Assembly: GCF_900636825.1 (NCBI RefSeq)
Contig: NZ_LR134318.1
Coordinates: 4,263,501-4,327,500 of the forward strand
Length of the DNA stretch: 64,000 bases
Reading direction: 5' to 3'
Origin: Pseudomonas fluorescens
Lineage (GTDB): Bacteria > Pseudomonadota > Gammaproteobacteria > Pseudomonadales > Pseudomonadaceae
The position numbers and the translations under genes were made by a program. The notes under the pieces are model-generated. The model did not search any database and had not been told where the DNA came from. It saw nothing but the letters and a program-made list of their open reading frames with translations. Every line of letters begins with the position of its first letter. The first letter of the stretch is position 1. Of the stretch, positions 35,138 to 44,921 are shown one piece after another.

Positions 35138-36067
35138 TTAGACCAGCTTCTCCAGCTCAGGGATTGCTTCGAACAGATCCGCCACGAGACCGTAATCGGC
35201 CACCTGGAAGATCGGCGCTTCTTCGTCCTTGTTGATCGCAACGATCACTTTGGAGTCCTTCATACCGGCCAAGTGCTGGATCGCGCCGGAGATACCGACG
35301 GCAATGTACAGCTGTGGCGCGACGATCTTGCCGGTCTGACCGACCTGCATGTCGTTCGGTACGAAACCTGCGTCGACGGCGGCGCGCGAAGCACCCACCG
35401 CAGCGCCCAGCTTGTCGGCCAGGGCGTACAGGTGTTTGAAGTTGTCGCCGTTCTGCATGCCGCGGCCGCCGGAAACGACGATCTTGGCAGCGGTCAATTC
35501 CGGACGATCGGACTTGGCCAGTTCTTCGCCAACGAAGCTCGAAGTACCCGCGTCGTGTGCAGCGCCGACTGCTTCAACAGCCGCCGAACCACCTTCAGCA
35601 GCAACCGGGTCGAAACCGGTGGCACGCACGGTGATCACTTTGATCGCGGCGGTCGATTGCACGGTAGCGATGGCGTTACCGGCGTAGATCGGACGCTTGA
35701 AAGTGTCAGCGCTTTCGACCGAGATGATCTCGGAGATCTGGTCAACGTCCAGCTGCGCGGCAACGCGTGGCAGGATGTTTTTGCCGTTGGAGGTCGCGGC
35801 AGCCAGGATGTGGCTGTAGCCAGCGCCAAGCTCTGCAACCAGTGGAGCAATGTTTTCCGGCAGCTGATGCGCGTAAGCGGCGTTGTCAGCGTTCAGGACT
35901 TTGCTCACGCCAGCGATTTTCGCAGCGGCTTCAGCCACGGCGCCAGCGCCTTGGCCTGCAACCAGAACGTGAATGTCGCCGCCGATTTTGGCAGCAGCAG
36001 CCACGGTGTTCAGTGTGGCCGGGGCCAGCACTTTGTTGTCGTGTTCAGCAATAACCAAGATAGTCAT
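35138..36067 (-). CDS. etfA: Electron transfer flavoprotein alpha subunit
   Basis: The 309-residue protein has the C-terminal FAD-binding ETF-alpha signature ([38 protein letters not shown]). It pairs with EtfB and carries electrons from acyl-CoA and other dehydrogenases to ETF-ubiquinone oxidoreductase, whose gene is divergently encoded next door. It starts directly after the etfB stop codon. Confidence 0.95.
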   Translation of the reverse strand: MTILVIAEHDNKVLAPATLNTVAAAAKIGGDIHVLVAGQGAGAVAEAAAKIAGVSKVLNADNAAYAHQLPENIAPLVAELGAGYSHILAAATSNGKNILPRVAAQLDVDQISEIISVESADTFKRPIYAGNAIATVQSTAAIKVITVRATGFDPVAAEGGSAAVEAVGAAHDAGTSSFVGEELAKSDRPELTAAKIVVSGGRGMQNGDNFKHLYALADKLGAAVGASRAAVDAGFVPNDMQVGQTGKIVAPQLYIAVGISGAIQHLAGMKDSKVIVAINKDEEAPIFQVADYGLVADLFEAIPELEKLV

Positions 36068-36817
36068 TTAGATTACCTTCGCTTCGTTCTTGAGTTTTTC
36101 AACCAGTTCAGCCACCGACTTGACCTTGATGCCCGCGCTGCGTGCAGCCGGCGCTTCGACTTTCAGGGTCTTGTTGGTGGAGGCGGTGGAAACGCCCAAA
36201 GCGTCCGGAGTCAGCACTTCGAGAGGCTTCTTCTTGGCTTTCATGATGTTTGGCAGGGACGCGTAGCGCGGCTCGTTCAAACGCAGGTCGGTGGTGACGA
36301 TGGCTGGCAGTTTCAGCGAAACAGTCTGCGCGCCGCCGTCGATTTCGCGGGTCACGGCAACGCTGTCGCCGGAGACTTCGACTTTCGAAGCGAACGTGCC
36401 CTGACCGTAGCCGCTCAGTGCAGCGAGCATCTGGCCGGTCTGGTTGTTGTCGCTGTCGATGGCCTGCTTGCCGAGGATCACCAGCTGAGGCTGTTCCTTG
36501 TCGACCACAGCCTTGAGCAGCTTGGCCACGGCGAGCGAAGTCAGCTCTTCAGCGGATTCGACGAGGACGGCACGGTCGGCACCCAGAGCCAGTGCGGTAC
36601 GCAGCTGCTCCTGAGCGGTGGTCGGGCCGATGGAGACGACGACGATTTCAGTCGCAACGCCCTTCTCTTTCAGGCGTACGGCTTCTTCCACGGCGATTTC
36701 GCAGAATGGGTTCATCGACATCTTCACGTTGGCGAGGTCGACGCCGGAATTGTCCGCCTTGACGCGGACCTTGACGTTGTAATCCACAACGCGTTTGACA
36801 GCTACAAGAACCTTCAT
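36068..36817 (-). CDS. etfB: Electron transfer flavoprotein beta subunit
   Basis: The 249-residue protein begins [20 protein letters not shown] and contains the ETF-beta signature [19 protein letters not shown] and the AMP-binding [10 protein letters not shown] segment. It is first in the etfBA operon, with GAGGA seven bases before the ATG. It is divergent from the ETF-QO gene across a 549-bp control region. Confidence 0.95.
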   Translation of the reverse strand: MKVLVAVKRVVDYNVKVRVKADNSGVDLANVKMSMNPFCEIAVEEAVRLKEKGVATEIVVVSIGPTTAQEQLRTALALGADRAVLVESAEELTSLAVAKLLKAVVDKEQPQLVILGKQAIDSDNNQTGQMLAALSGYGQGTFASKVEVSGDSVAVTREIDGGAQTVSLKLPAIVTTDLRLNEPRYASLPNIMKAKKKPLEVLTPDALGVSTASTNKTLKVEAPAARSAGIKVKSVAELVEKLKNEAKVI

Positions 36818-37194
36818 GGATTCCTCGTTACTCTCCGGTGAAAAGAAAGTCGCCTAGGCGTACCTGGCGGTTGATGCTCATCAGGCTAAAGGGCACCTCT
36901 GAAAACGCCGACATGGCTGCGAAGTGGCTGCACAGAGCGGAGGCTGCGACCGTTCGTCAGGGGTGACCGGACAGTCATGGACCTTCACGCTGTGTAAAAT
37001 GCGCGCCGGACCTGCGCTGCGCATCACCTTCCTGTGCCTGTGCCCTGTCTTTAGAGGTGCTCTTCAAACCGCCAGTCTGCCTACGACGAGCGCAAAACCG
37101 CCCGTATCTTGACCGGAACGCCTATTCCGGTCAATACAGCAAAATGACCATTCATAAGCCGCGCTTCTTTGATTTCTCTGGGCTGGAGCCGATT
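36818..37194. other. Control region between etfB and ETF-QO, left part
   Basis: This is the left 377 bp of a 549-bp gap. It must contain the etfBA promoter, which I cannot place. There is no convincing gene. Confidence 0.5.
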
Positions 37195-37208
37195 CAAACA
37201 AACGTTTG
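37195..37208. promoter_or_regulatory. PsrA-like operator at the ETF-QO promoter
   Basis: CAAAC-AAAC-GTTTG matches the (G/C)AAAC-N4-GTTT(G/C) site form of PsrA and lies directly upstream of the -35 element. From memory, PsrA controls etf genes and beta-oxidation genes in P. aeruginosa, which makes this site credible. Confidence 0.6.
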
Positions 37209-37210
37209 TA

Positions 37211-37239
37211 TTGGACGCTGAGAGTGGTGTAGATATAAT
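37211..37239 (+). promoter_or_regulatory. Sigma-70 promoter of the ETF-QO gene
   Basis: TTGGAC (37211-37216) and TATAAT (37234-37239) are separated by 17 bp. Transcription would start near 37246, leaving a leader of about 120 nt. Confidence 0.75.
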
Positions 37240-37278
37240 GCGCCGCCTAGAGAGAAAGGTGGGTTTCGCGTGGTTGCG

Positions 37279-37295
37279 TTTGACGTTAACGTAAA
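37279..37295. promoter_or_regulatory. Palindrome TTGACGTTAACGTAA in the ETF-QO leader
   Basis: ACGTTAACGT is a perfect 10-bp palindrome with further partial symmetry outside. It resembles the LiuR-type (MerR family) sites I recall for branched-chain amino-acid catabolic genes. It lies downstream of the predicted start point, where binding would repress. Confidence 0.4.
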
Positions 37296-37366
37296 GGCAA
37301 TTCAGATGCGAGATCGAACCTCCAAATTAGAAAAAAAACTGTTGAGCCTTGAGTAGGAGATAGCCT

Positions 37367-39031
37367 GTGGAACGCGAATACATGGAATTCGACGTGGTCA
37401 TCGTCGGTGCCGGCCCCGCTGGCTTGTCCGCCGCCTGCCGTGTGAAGCAGAAGGCCGCCGAAGCCGGTAAGGAAATCAGCGTCTGCGTGGTCGAAAAAGG
37501 CTCCGAAGTCGGCGCACACATTCTGTCCGGTGCGGTGTTCGAACCCCGTGCTCTGAATGAATTGTTCCCGGACTGGAAAGAACTCGGCGCACCGCTGAAC
37601 ACGCCAGTAACCCGCGACGACATCTTCGTCCTGAAAAATGCCGACAGCGCGCAGAAAATCCCCGACTTCTTTGTGCCCAAGACCATGCACAACGAAGGCA
37701 ACTACATCATTTCCCTCGGCAACCTGTGCCGCTGGCTGGCTCAGCAGGCGGAGAACCTCGGCGTAGAAATCTACCCCGGCTTCGCCGCTCAGGAAGCGCT
37801 GATCGACGAGCAAGGCGTGGTTCGCGGGATCATTACCGGTGAACTCGGCGTCGATCGCGAAGGCAACCCGAAAGAAGGCCTGTACACCCCGGGCATGGAA
37901 CTGCGTGGCAAATACACGCTGTTCGCCGAGGGCTGCCGCGGCCACATCGGCAAGCAACTGATCAAGCGCTACAACCTCGACAGCGATGCCGACGCCCAGC
38001 ACTACGGCATCGGCCTGAAAGAAATCTGGGAAATCGATCCGGCCAAACACCAGCCAGGCCTGGTGGTGCACACCGCCGGTTGGCCGCTGGACATCATGGG
38101 CACCGAAAACACCGGCGGCTCGTTCCTCTATCACCTGGAAAACAACCAGGTGGTGGTCGGTCTTATCGTTGATCTGTCCTACAGCAACACGTATCTGTCG
38201 CCGTTCGACGAATTCCAGCGCCTCAAGCATCACCCGGTGCTCAAGCAATATCTGGAAGGCGGCAAACGTGTCAGCTACGGCGCTCGCGCCATTGCCAAGG
38301 GCGGCCTGAATTCGCTGCCGAAAATGGTCTTCAAGGGCGGCGCACTGATCGGTTGCGATCTCGGCACTTTGAATTTCGCCAAGATCAAAGGCAGCCACAC
38401 CGCGATGAAATCAGGCATGCTCGCCGCCGACTCCGTCGCCGATGCGCTGTTCGCCGAGCAGGACTGCACGCTGGAGTTGACCTCTTACGTTGACGCGTTC
38501 AAGAACAGCTGGCTACACGAAGAACTGTTCGCCAGCCGCAACTTCGGTGCGGCAATCCACAAGTTCGGCGCGATCGTCGGCGGTGGTTTCAACTGGCTCG
38601 ATCAGAACATCTTCGGCGGCAAACTGCCGTTTACCCTGCGCGACAACAAGCCAGATTACGCCTGCCTCAAGCTGGCCGCTGACTGCAAGAAAATCGATTA
38701 CCCGAAACCCGACGGCAAGCTCAGCTTCGACAAACTCAGCTCGGTGTTCATCTCCGGTACCAACCATGAAGAAGAACAGCCTTGCCACTTGAAGCTGACC
38801 GACCCGAGCATCCCGATGAGCAAGAACCTGCCGCTGTACGACGAACCGGCGCAGCGCTACTGCCCGGCCGGCGTGTACGAGGTGATTACCAAGGAAGACG
38901 GCGAGAAGCGCTTCCAGATCAACGCGCAGAACTGCGTGCACTGCAAGACCTGTGACATCAAGGATCCTGCGCAGAACATCACGTGGGTGGCGCCGGAAGG
39001 TGCTGGCGGGCCGACTTACCCGAATATGTAA
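37367..39031 (+). CDS. Electron transfer flavoprotein-ubiquinone oxidoreductase
   Basis: The 554-residue enzyme is membrane-associated. An N-terminal FAD fold (FDVVIVGAGPAGLSAACRVK), a middle ubiquinone-binding region and a C-terminal 4Fe-4S segment (YCPAGVYEV and CVHCKTCDIKDP) are all present. It passes electrons from EtfAB to the quinone pool. The start is GTG 37367 (MEREYMEFD), supported by TAGGAG seven bases upstream; the later ATG lacks a site. Confidence 0.95.
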   Translation: MEREYMEFDVVIVGAGPAGLSAACRVKQKAAEAGKEISVCVVEKGSEVGAHILSGAVFEPRALNELFPDWKELGAPLNTPVTRDDIFVLKNADSAQKIPDFFVPKTMHNEGNYIISLGNLCRWLAQQAENLGVEIYPGFAAQEALIDEQGVVRGIITGELGVDREGNPKEGLYTPGMELRGKYTLFAEGCRGHIGKQLIKRYNLDSDADAQHYGIGLKEIWEIDPAKHQPGLVVHTAGWPLDIMGTENTGGSFLYHLENNQVVVGLIVDLSYSNTYLSPFDEFQRLKHHPVLKQYLEGGKRVSYGARAIAKGGLNSLPKMVFKGGALIGCDLGTLNFAKIKGSHTAMKSGMLAADSVADALFAEQDCTLELTSYVDAFKNSWLHEELFASRNFGAAIHKFGAIVGGGFNWLDQNIFGGKLPFTLRDNKPDYACLKLAADCKKIDYPKPDGKLSFDKLSSVFISGTNHEEEQPCHLKLTDPSIPMSKNLPLYDEPAQRYCPAGVYEVITKEDGEKRFQINAQNCVHCKTCDIKDPAQNITWVAPEGAGGPTYPNM

Positions 39032-39049
39032 GTCGACTCGCTGAACAAA

Positions 39050-39076
39050 GAGGCTCCCGAACCGGGGGCCTTTTTG
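39050..39076 (+). terminator. Intrinsic terminator after ETF-QO
   Basis: AGGCTCCCG pairs with CGGGGGCCT (one G-T pair) around AAC, followed by TTTTGTT. Confidence 0.85.
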
Positions 39077-39092
39077 TTGCCCAAAATTTCCC

Positions 39093-39193
39093 CCGTAGGA
39101 GCTGTCGAGTGAAACGAGGCTGCGATCTTTTGATATTGCTTTTGAAAGACAGAATCAAAAGATCGCAGCCTCGTTTCACTCGACAGCTCCTAC
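39093..39193. repeat. REPIN, family A sub-lineage
   Basis: A nearly perfect inverted repeat of GTAGGAGCTGTCGAGTGAAA and CGAGGCTGCGATCTTTTGAT, about 44 bases per arm. It lies between the convergent ETF-QO and AraC genes. Confidence 0.93.
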
Positions 39194-39209
39194 ATGAACT
39201 AGTGATGAC

Positions 39210-40100
39210 TCAAGCAGCGCGCTCGTCTCCGGGGCTGCGTTCGAAGTAGCGTTTGTACTCGCGGCTGAACTGCGATGTGCTCTGATACCCGACCCGATGC
39301 GCCACCTGCGCCACGCCCAGCCCTTCAGCCACCAACAGCGTCTGCGCCTTCAACAAGCGTAAGCGTTTCAGATACTGCACCGGCGACAACAACGTGCTGC
39401 GTTTGAAATGCTCATGAAAGGTCGACACGCTCATATTCGCGCAACCGGCCAGCGTCTCGACGTTCAACGGCTCGGTGTAATGTGCATGCAGATGACTGAT
39501 CGACGCCGCCACCCGCGCAAACTGCCCCTGCTGTTCGACCAGCGCGCGCAACACATCTGCTTGCGGCCCACGAAGCGCGACGAACAACAACTCACGCACC
39601 CGCGCCGGCCCGAGAATCTGGCATTCCAGCGGATCGTGCAGGCAACTCAGCAGGCGCTCAACGCAGCCGCGCATGCCATCGTCGAGCACCACCGAAGTCA
39701 TCGATTCTGGCGTCTGTGCCGGAATATGCCGCCCCGGCGCCAGCCCCATGGCCAGCACCAACTCACCGAGCAGCACGCGATCAATTGCCACCGACACACC
39801 GAGCAACGGCGCGTCCGGCAGGGCGAACGTCTCGCATTCGAACGGCACTGGCAGCGCCTGAATCAGATAGTGCCCAGCGCCATATTCCATCGTGCGCGGG
39901 CCGAGAAACGCCAGTTTGCTGCCCTGGGCGATGATCATCAGGCTCGGCTCGTAAATATGCGGGCCGCGCGCGACATCGCAACTGGCGCGCAGCACTTGCA
40001 CCCCAGGCAATCCGGTCTGGCTGTAACCATCGCGCTGCGCGAGCGGTTCGATCAGCGAAACCAGGCGGGCATTGGCATCGAGATGACGGGTTAATTGCAT
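39210..40100 (-). CDS. AraC-family regulator
   Basis: The 296-residue protein has an N-terminal AraC_N domain (about 20-170, YEPSLMIIAQGSKLAFLG) and a C-terminal double helix-turn-helix (about 195-290, LAGCANMSVSTFHEHFKRST and VAHRVGYQSTSQFSREYKRY). The start is ATG 40100 with a weak GAAG site; a GTG at 40124 is possible. It is divergent from an alcohol dehydrogenase gene, its likely target. The aldehyde or alcohol inducer is unknown. Confidence 0.85.
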   Translation of the reverse strand: MQLTRHLDANARLVSLIEPLAQRDGYSQTGLPGVQVLRASCDVARGPHIYEPSLMIIAQGSKLAFLGPRTMEYGAGHYLIQALPVPFECETFALPDAPLLGVSVAIDRVLLGELVLAMGLAPGRHIPAQTPESMTSVVLDDGMRGCVERLLSCLHDPLECQILGPARVRELLFVALRGPQADVLRALVEQQGQFARVAASISHLHAHYTEPLNVETLAGCANMSVSTFHEHFKRSTLLSPVQYLKRLRLLKAQTLLVAEGLGVAQVAHRVGYQSTSQFSREYKRYFERSPGDERAA

Positions 40101-40291
40101 CGAATAAGTCTTCGTAAAAATCACGGAAAAAGGGATGAAAACATCATCGCAGATCCGCCGGCCAATGCGATCGCCGAAACCCGCATGCCGGAGAATTAGG
40201 CATGAGACCCGGAGGAATCGTCATGGCCGCACCCGCCCCCGGCGCCCAGAATTCACCGCCTCACTTGTCACTGTTTTTTGCGAGGTCATCC

Positions 40292-41344
40292 ATGTACACC
40301 GCCATCGGCTATGCCGCCCAATCGGCCACCACTCCCCTCGCCCCGATGAAGTTCGAACGCCGCAGCCCGCGCGCCGACGATGTCGCCATCGAAATTCTTT
40401 ATTGTGGCGTTTGCCACTCCGACATCCATCAGGCTCGCAACGAATGGGGCATCGCTGTCTATCCGCTGATGCCCGGCCACGAGATCGTCGGAAAAGTCAC
40501 CGCCATCGGTACGAATGTCACCCGCCACAAAGTAGGCGATCTGGTAGGCGTCGGCTGCATGGTCGACTCCTGCCGCAGCTGCGAGGCCTGCCAGGCAAAC
40601 CTCGAGCAATATTGTCTCGAAGGCCCGACCATGACTTACGCCACGCCAGACCGCGTGGACGGCAGCAACACCATGGGCGGTTATTCGGACAGCATCGTTG
40701 TCAGCGAACACTTTGTGGTGCGCATCCCGGAACGTCTGGCATTGGCCAGCGCCGCGCCGATTCTCTGCGCCGGCATCACCACTTATTCGCCGCTCAAGCA
40801 TTACGGCGTCAAGGCTGGCGACAAGGTCGGGATTCTCGGCATGGGTGGTTTGGGCCACATGGGCATCAAGTTCGCCAAAGCGATGGGCGCCGAAGTCACG
40901 CTGTTCACCCGCTCGGCGAGCAAGGCAGAGGAAGGCCGTCGCCAAGGTGCTGATCATGTGATCGTGTCCACCGACGCCGAGCAAATGAAGGCTGCGGCCG
41001 GTTACTTCGATTTTCTGCTCGACACCATTCCGGTGCAGCACGACCTTAACCCCTACCTCGACACCCTGCGTTTTGACGGCGTGCACATTCTGGTCGGCCT
41101 GATCGAACCGATCGATCCGCCAGTGCACGCGGCCAAACTGGTGCTGGGGCGTCGGGTATTGGCCGGTTCGTTGATCGGTGGCGTTGCCGAAACCCAGGAA
41201 GTGCTGGATTTCTGCGCCGAACACAACATCACTTGCGACATCGAAATGCTCGACATCCGCCAGATCAACGAGGCTTATGCGCGAATGATCGCCGGCGACG
41301 TGAAGTACCGTTTCGTGATCGACATGGCAACGCTCAAGGTTTAA
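40292..41344 (+). CDS. Zinc NAD(P)-dependent alcohol dehydrogenase (YahK/CAD type)
   Basis: The 350-residue medium-chain dehydrogenase has catalytic zinc residues in YCGVCHSDIH and PGHEIVG, the structural zinc pattern C-x2-C-x2-C-x7-C in CRSCEACQANLEQYC, and NADP-type binding loop GILGMGGLGHMGIK. It resembles the E. coli YahK broad aldehyde reductases. ATG 40292 follows GAGG at normal spacing. Its stop overlaps the stop of the IclR gene by four bases. Confidence 0.88.
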   Translation: MYTAIGYAAQSATTPLAPMKFERRSPRADDVAIEILYCGVCHSDIHQARNEWGIAVYPLMPGHEIVGKVTAIGTNVTRHKVGDLVGVGCMVDSCRSCEACQANLEQYCLEGPTMTYATPDRVDGSNTMGGYSDSIVVSEHFVVRIPERLALASAAPILCAGITTYSPLKHYGVKAGDKVGILGMGGLGHMGIKFAKAMGAEVTLFTRSASKAEEGRRQGADHVIVSTDAEQMKAAAGYFDFLLDTIPVQHDLNPYLDTLRFDGVHILVGLIEPIDPPVHAAKLVLGRRVLAGSLIGGVAETQEVLDFCAEHNITCDIEMLDIRQINEAYARMIAGDVKYRFVIDMATLKV

Positions 41345-42144
41345 GCCTTTAAACCGAGTTCAGCCGACAGCCGGGCTGTGACCTCTTTGATCAGGGGAAT
41401 CAGCTCGGCCATTTTCTCCAGCGGCATGTACGGTACGGTGCTGGCGATACTGATCGCCGCCACGATGCCTTTGCTCGCATCCCGAATCGGCGCCGCCACG
41501 CAGCGGATCGACGGTTCGTTGTCTTCCAGATCGAACGCGTAGCCACCGGCGACGTATTCGGTCATGCGCTGCTCCAGCTGTTCCCAGGATTGCTGCGGAT
41601 GCTGCGGCCAGAACTGACTTTTCCCACCCGCCGGCAGGCTGATGTCGTACAGCCGCTGCCAATCTTTCGGCGCGTCATCGAGCATCAGCGCCTTGCCTAT
41701 CCCGGTGCGTGCCAGCGGCATGCGATGGCCAACGCGCGAGCGCATCTCCGGGCCATTGCGCCCCGGATTTTTCAGCAGATACAGAACCTCGTCGCCTTCG
41801 CGAATGCCCAGGTGCACGGTGTCGCCGGTGAGCGCCGACAACTCGTCCAGGTACGGCGCGGCCAGGGTCACCAGCGGCAATTCTTCGCGGGCCTGGAAAC
41901 CCAGTTCTATCAGCTTCGGCCCAAGCAGATACCCGATCTGCGGCACTACGCGCAGATAGCGTTCGTCGACCAGGCAACTGGCCAGACGATGGGTGGTGCT
42001 GCGCGTGGTGCCGATCAGCCGGGCGATTTCCTTGAGATCACGGGCGCCGCTGGCCACCGCATGCACCACCCCCAGGCCGCGCAATAGCGTCTGGGTACCG
42101 GTGGGCGCGGCGTCCTTGGTTTTTTCCGGGGCGTCTTCCTGCAT
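41341..42144 (-). CDS. IclR-family regulator of the galactonate operon
   Basis: The 267-residue protein has an N-terminal winged helix (about 15-80, GLGVVHAVASGARDLKEIAR) and a C-terminal IclR effector domain (about 95-260, ALTGDTVHLGIREGDEVLYL). It is last in the dgoK-dgoA-dgoD-MFS operon, so it very likely controls that operon with galactonate or a derivative as effector. The start ATG 42144 is inferred from family alignment; a longer frame has no better site. The TCCCATATTTTGGGA palindromes at 46634 and 58353 are candidate targets. Confidence 0.85.
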   Translation of the reverse strand: MQEDAPEKTKDAAPTGTQTLLRGLGVVHAVASGARDLKEIARLIGTTRSTTHRLASCLVDERYLRVVPQIGYLLGPKLIELGFQAREELPLVTLAAPYLDELSALTGDTVHLGIREGDEVLYLLKNPGRNGPEMRSRVGHRMPLARTGIGKALMLDDAPKDWQRLYDISLPAGGKSQFWPQHPQQSWEQLEQRMTEYVAGGYAFDLEDNEPSIRCVAAPIRDASKGIVAAISIASTVPYMPLEKMAELIPLIKEVTARLSAELGLKA

Positions 42145-42205
42145 ATCCAGCCTTTTACCGTTGAGCGAGGGAACGGGCGGCATTATGGTCGCCCGACGCA
42201 GACCA

Positions 42206-43516
42206 CTACAACTCGATACGTTCGACCTTGCCGACCAACAGCACGTAGGACAAGGCACCTACCAGCGCAAGCACCGCGATGTAGGTAATCGCCGGCGCGA
42301 ACGAATCGCCGCTGGCGAGGAAGCCGATCACGATCGGTGTAGCGATGGCCGACAGGTTGCCGATGAAGTTGAACACGCCACCGGTCAGACCGAGCAACCG
42401 CGCCGGCGCCAGGGTCGAAACCAGCGACCAGGTGATCGAAGCCAGACCGTTACCGAAGAACGCCAGTGCGAGGAAGGCAATCACCAGCGGCGTCGACTCG
42501 ACAAAGTTGGCGCCAATGATCGAGGTCGAAATCAACAACCCACCAATGATCGGCAGCTTGCGCGCGAAGCCGACGGTATATCCACGGCGGATCAGGAAGT
42601 CGGAAAAGAATCCCGAACACAGCACACCGACGAACGCGGCAAGAAATGGCAGCGACGCGAGCAGCCCGGACTTGATGAAGTCCATGCCACGATATTTCAC
42701 CAGGTAGGTGGGGAACCAGGTGAGGAAAAACCACAGCGTCGAATTCAGGCAGAACTGGCCGAGGTAGATGCCCCACAACTTGCGTTTGCTCAGGACAATG
42801 CCCAAATCCGTCCAACTGAATTTGGCCTTGGCCTTGGCGGTTTCCGCCTGGATATCGACCAGCCCGCCACCTTCGCGGATCAGATCGATTTCCGCTTCGT
42901 TGACGCCTTTGAAATCCCGGGGTTCGCGATACACCGCGTACCAGATCAGCGCCCAGAGAATGCCCACCGCGCCGGTTGCGACGAACACCATGTGCCAGCC
43001 GAACGCGTGTTGCAGCCACGCCAGCACCGGGGTCAGAAATGCCAGACCGACAAACTGCCCGGAGGTATAGAAGCCGATGGCCGTGGCGCGTTCGCGCTCG
43101 GGAAACCAAGTGGTGACCACGCGGCTGTTGATCGGATAGGCCGGTGCTTCCAGCGCACCAACGGCCATGCGCAGGACGAACAGAGCGATGAAGCTGCTGA
43201 CGAAACCGAGCATCACCGTGGCCACCGACCACAGCAGCAGCGCGACGCTGTAGAGGATCCGCGGCGGCACCCGATCCACCAGCCAGCCGCCGGGAATCTG
43301 CATCGCGGCGTAAGTCCAACCGAAGGCGGAGAAAATCAGGCCGACGTGAACCGGATCGATGCCCAGCTCGCTGGTCAGCGCCGGCGCGGCAATCGACAGG
43401 TTGCTGCGGTCGAGGTAGTTGATGACCACGGTGATAAACAGCAACACCATGATGAAAAACCGCTTGCGGCTAGGCGTGACTAAAGACGCCTGCCCGGAAA
43501 GGGTGTGCGTTTGCAT
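42206..43516 (-). CDS. dgoT: MFS sugar-acid transporter (galactonate, DgoT-like)
   Basis: The 436-residue permease of the anion:cation symporter group in the major facilitator superfamily has twelve transmembrane segments and the conserved YLDRSNLSIA start of helix 1. The same subfamily holds E. coli DgoT and GudP/ExuT. Lying between dgoD and the IclR gene, it should import D-galactonate with protons. GAGG lies eight bases before the ATG. Confidence 0.8.
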   Translation of the reverse strand: MQTHTLSGQASLVTPSRKRFFIMVLLFITVVINYLDRSNLSIAAPALTSELGIDPVHVGLIFSAFGWTYAAMQIPGGWLVDRVPPRILYSVALLLWSVATVMLGFVSSFIALFVLRMAVGALEAPAYPINSRVVTTWFPERERATAIGFYTSGQFVGLAFLTPVLAWLQHAFGWHMVFVATGAVGILWALIWYAVYREPRDFKGVNEAEIDLIREGGGLVDIQAETAKAKAKFSWTDLGIVLSKRKLWGIYLGQFCLNSTLWFFLTWFPTYLVKYRGMDFIKSGLLASLPFLAAFVGVLCSGFFSDFLIRRGYTVGFARKLPIIGGLLISTSIIGANFVESTPLVIAFLALAFFGNGLASITWSLVSTLAPARLLGLTGGVFNFIGNLSAIATPIVIGFLASGDSFAPAITYIAVLALVGALSYVLLVGKVERIEL

Positions 43517-43579
43517 GAGAGATGCCTCTTTTTATGTTTGTTGAGGTCATGACGCAGATCTCCCATCCATGGAGATCAA

Positions 43580-43685
43580 TTGTGGGAGCTGGCTTGCCGG
43601 AACGCCGCATCGCAGCGATAGCGGTAAATCTGTCACATCAGTGTTGGACGTGCCGCCGTCATCGCTGGCAAGCCAGCTCCCACAG
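43580..43685. repeat. REPIN, family B
   Basis: TGTGGGAGCTGGCTTGCC on the left (with a degraded tip) and CATCGCTGGCAAGCCAGCTC on the right. It sits between dgoD and the transporter gene inside the dgo operon and may reduce downstream expression. Confidence 0.85.
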
Positions 43686-43710
43686 GGTTTTGTGGTGTGT
43701 CAGGGACGAC

Positions 43711-44859
43711 TCACCACTCGGCAAAGCTGCCATCGGCATGACGCCAGATCGGGTTGCGCCAGCGGTGGCCGACTGCCGCGCGCTCGATCACGTATTCCTC
43801 GTTGATCTCGATGCCGAGCCCCGGGCCGTTGGGGATTTTTACGAAGCCCTTGTCGTAATCGAAGACGCGCGGGTCTTTCACGTAGTCGAGCAGGTCGTTG
43901 CTCTCGTTGTAATGAATGCCCAGGCTTTGCTCCTGGATAAACGCGTTGTAACAAGCGGCGTCCAGTTGCAAACAGGCGGCCAGCGCGATCGGCCCCAGCG
44001 GGCAATGCAGCGCCAGCGCCACGTCGTAGGCTTCAGCCATGTTGGCGATCTTGCGGGTTTCGGTGATGCCGCCCGCATGAGACGCATCAGGCTGGATGAT
44101 GTCGACGTAGCCTTCGCTCAACACGCGTTTAAAGTCCCAGCGCGAGAACAACCGCTCGCCGAGCGCAATCGGTGTGCTGGTCAGCGGCGCCAGTTCTTTC
44201 AGGGCCTCGTAGTTTTCGCTGAGCACCGGCTCTTCGATAAACATCAGTTTGTACGGGTCGAGTTCCTTCATCAGCACTTTGGCCATCGGCTTGTGCACGC
44301 GACCATGGAAGTCGACGCCGATACCGACGTTCGGCCCGACGGCGTCACGCACGGCGGCGACGTTGGCCAGCGCCAGATCAACCTTCTCGAAGGTGTCGAG
44401 GAACTGCAGCTCTTCGGTGCCGTTCATTTTCACCGCGGTGAAACCTCGGCTCACCGCTTCTTTCGCTGCACGTGCGGTGTCGGCCGGGCGGTCGCCGCCG
44501 ATCCACGAATACACACGAATCTTGTCTCGCACCTGGCCACCGAGCAGGTCACTCACCGACACCCCGAGCGCCTTGCCCTTGATGTCCCACAGCGCCTGAT
44601 CGATACCGGCCAGCGCGCTCATATGGATCGCGCCGCCCCGGTAGAAGCCCCCGCGATACAGCACGGTCCAGATGTCTTCGATATTGCGTGGGTCTTTGCC
44701 GATCAGGTAGTCGGACAATTCTTCTACGGCAGCAGCCACGGTGTGCGCCCGGCCTTCGACCACGGGTTCGCCCCAACCAGTCACACCCTCATCGGTTTCG
44801 ACCTTGAGGAAGCACCAGCGCGGCGGGACGATGAAGGTCGTGAGTTTGGTGATTTTCAT
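43711..44859 (-). CDS. dgoD: D-galactonate dehydratase
   Basis: The 382-residue enolase-superfamily enzyme is close to E. coli DgoD over its full length (shared [68 protein letters not shown], and the C-terminal [16 protein letters not shown]). It removes water from D-galactonate to give 2-dehydro-3-deoxygalactonate. Mg2+ ligands are in DFHG, EEP and the AGER-like ALGERLFS motif. Confidence 0.93.
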   Translation of the reverse strand: MKITKLTTFIVPPRWCFLKVETDEGVTGWGEPVVEGRAHTVAAAVEELSDYLIGKDPRNIEDIWTVLYRGGFYRGGAIHMSALAGIDQALWDIKGKALGVSVSDLLGGQVRDKIRVYSWIGGDRPADTARAAKEAVSRGFTAVKMNGTEELQFLDTFEKVDLALANVAAVRDAVGPNVGIGVDFHGRVHKPMAKVLMKELDPYKLMFIEEPVLSENYEALKELAPLTSTPIALGERLFSRWDFKRVLSEGYVDIIQPDASHAGGITETRKIANMAEAYDVALALHCPLGPIALAACLQLDAACYNAFIQEQSLGIHYNESNDLLDYVKDPRVFDYDKGFVKIPNGPGLGIEINEEYVIERAAVGHRWRNPIWRHADGSFAEW

Positions 44860-44921
44860 CTCTGCTCTCTTTTGTAAATGCAGCTTTTATTAGATGCAGC
44901 GCACGCGGCGCCGGAAAAGTC

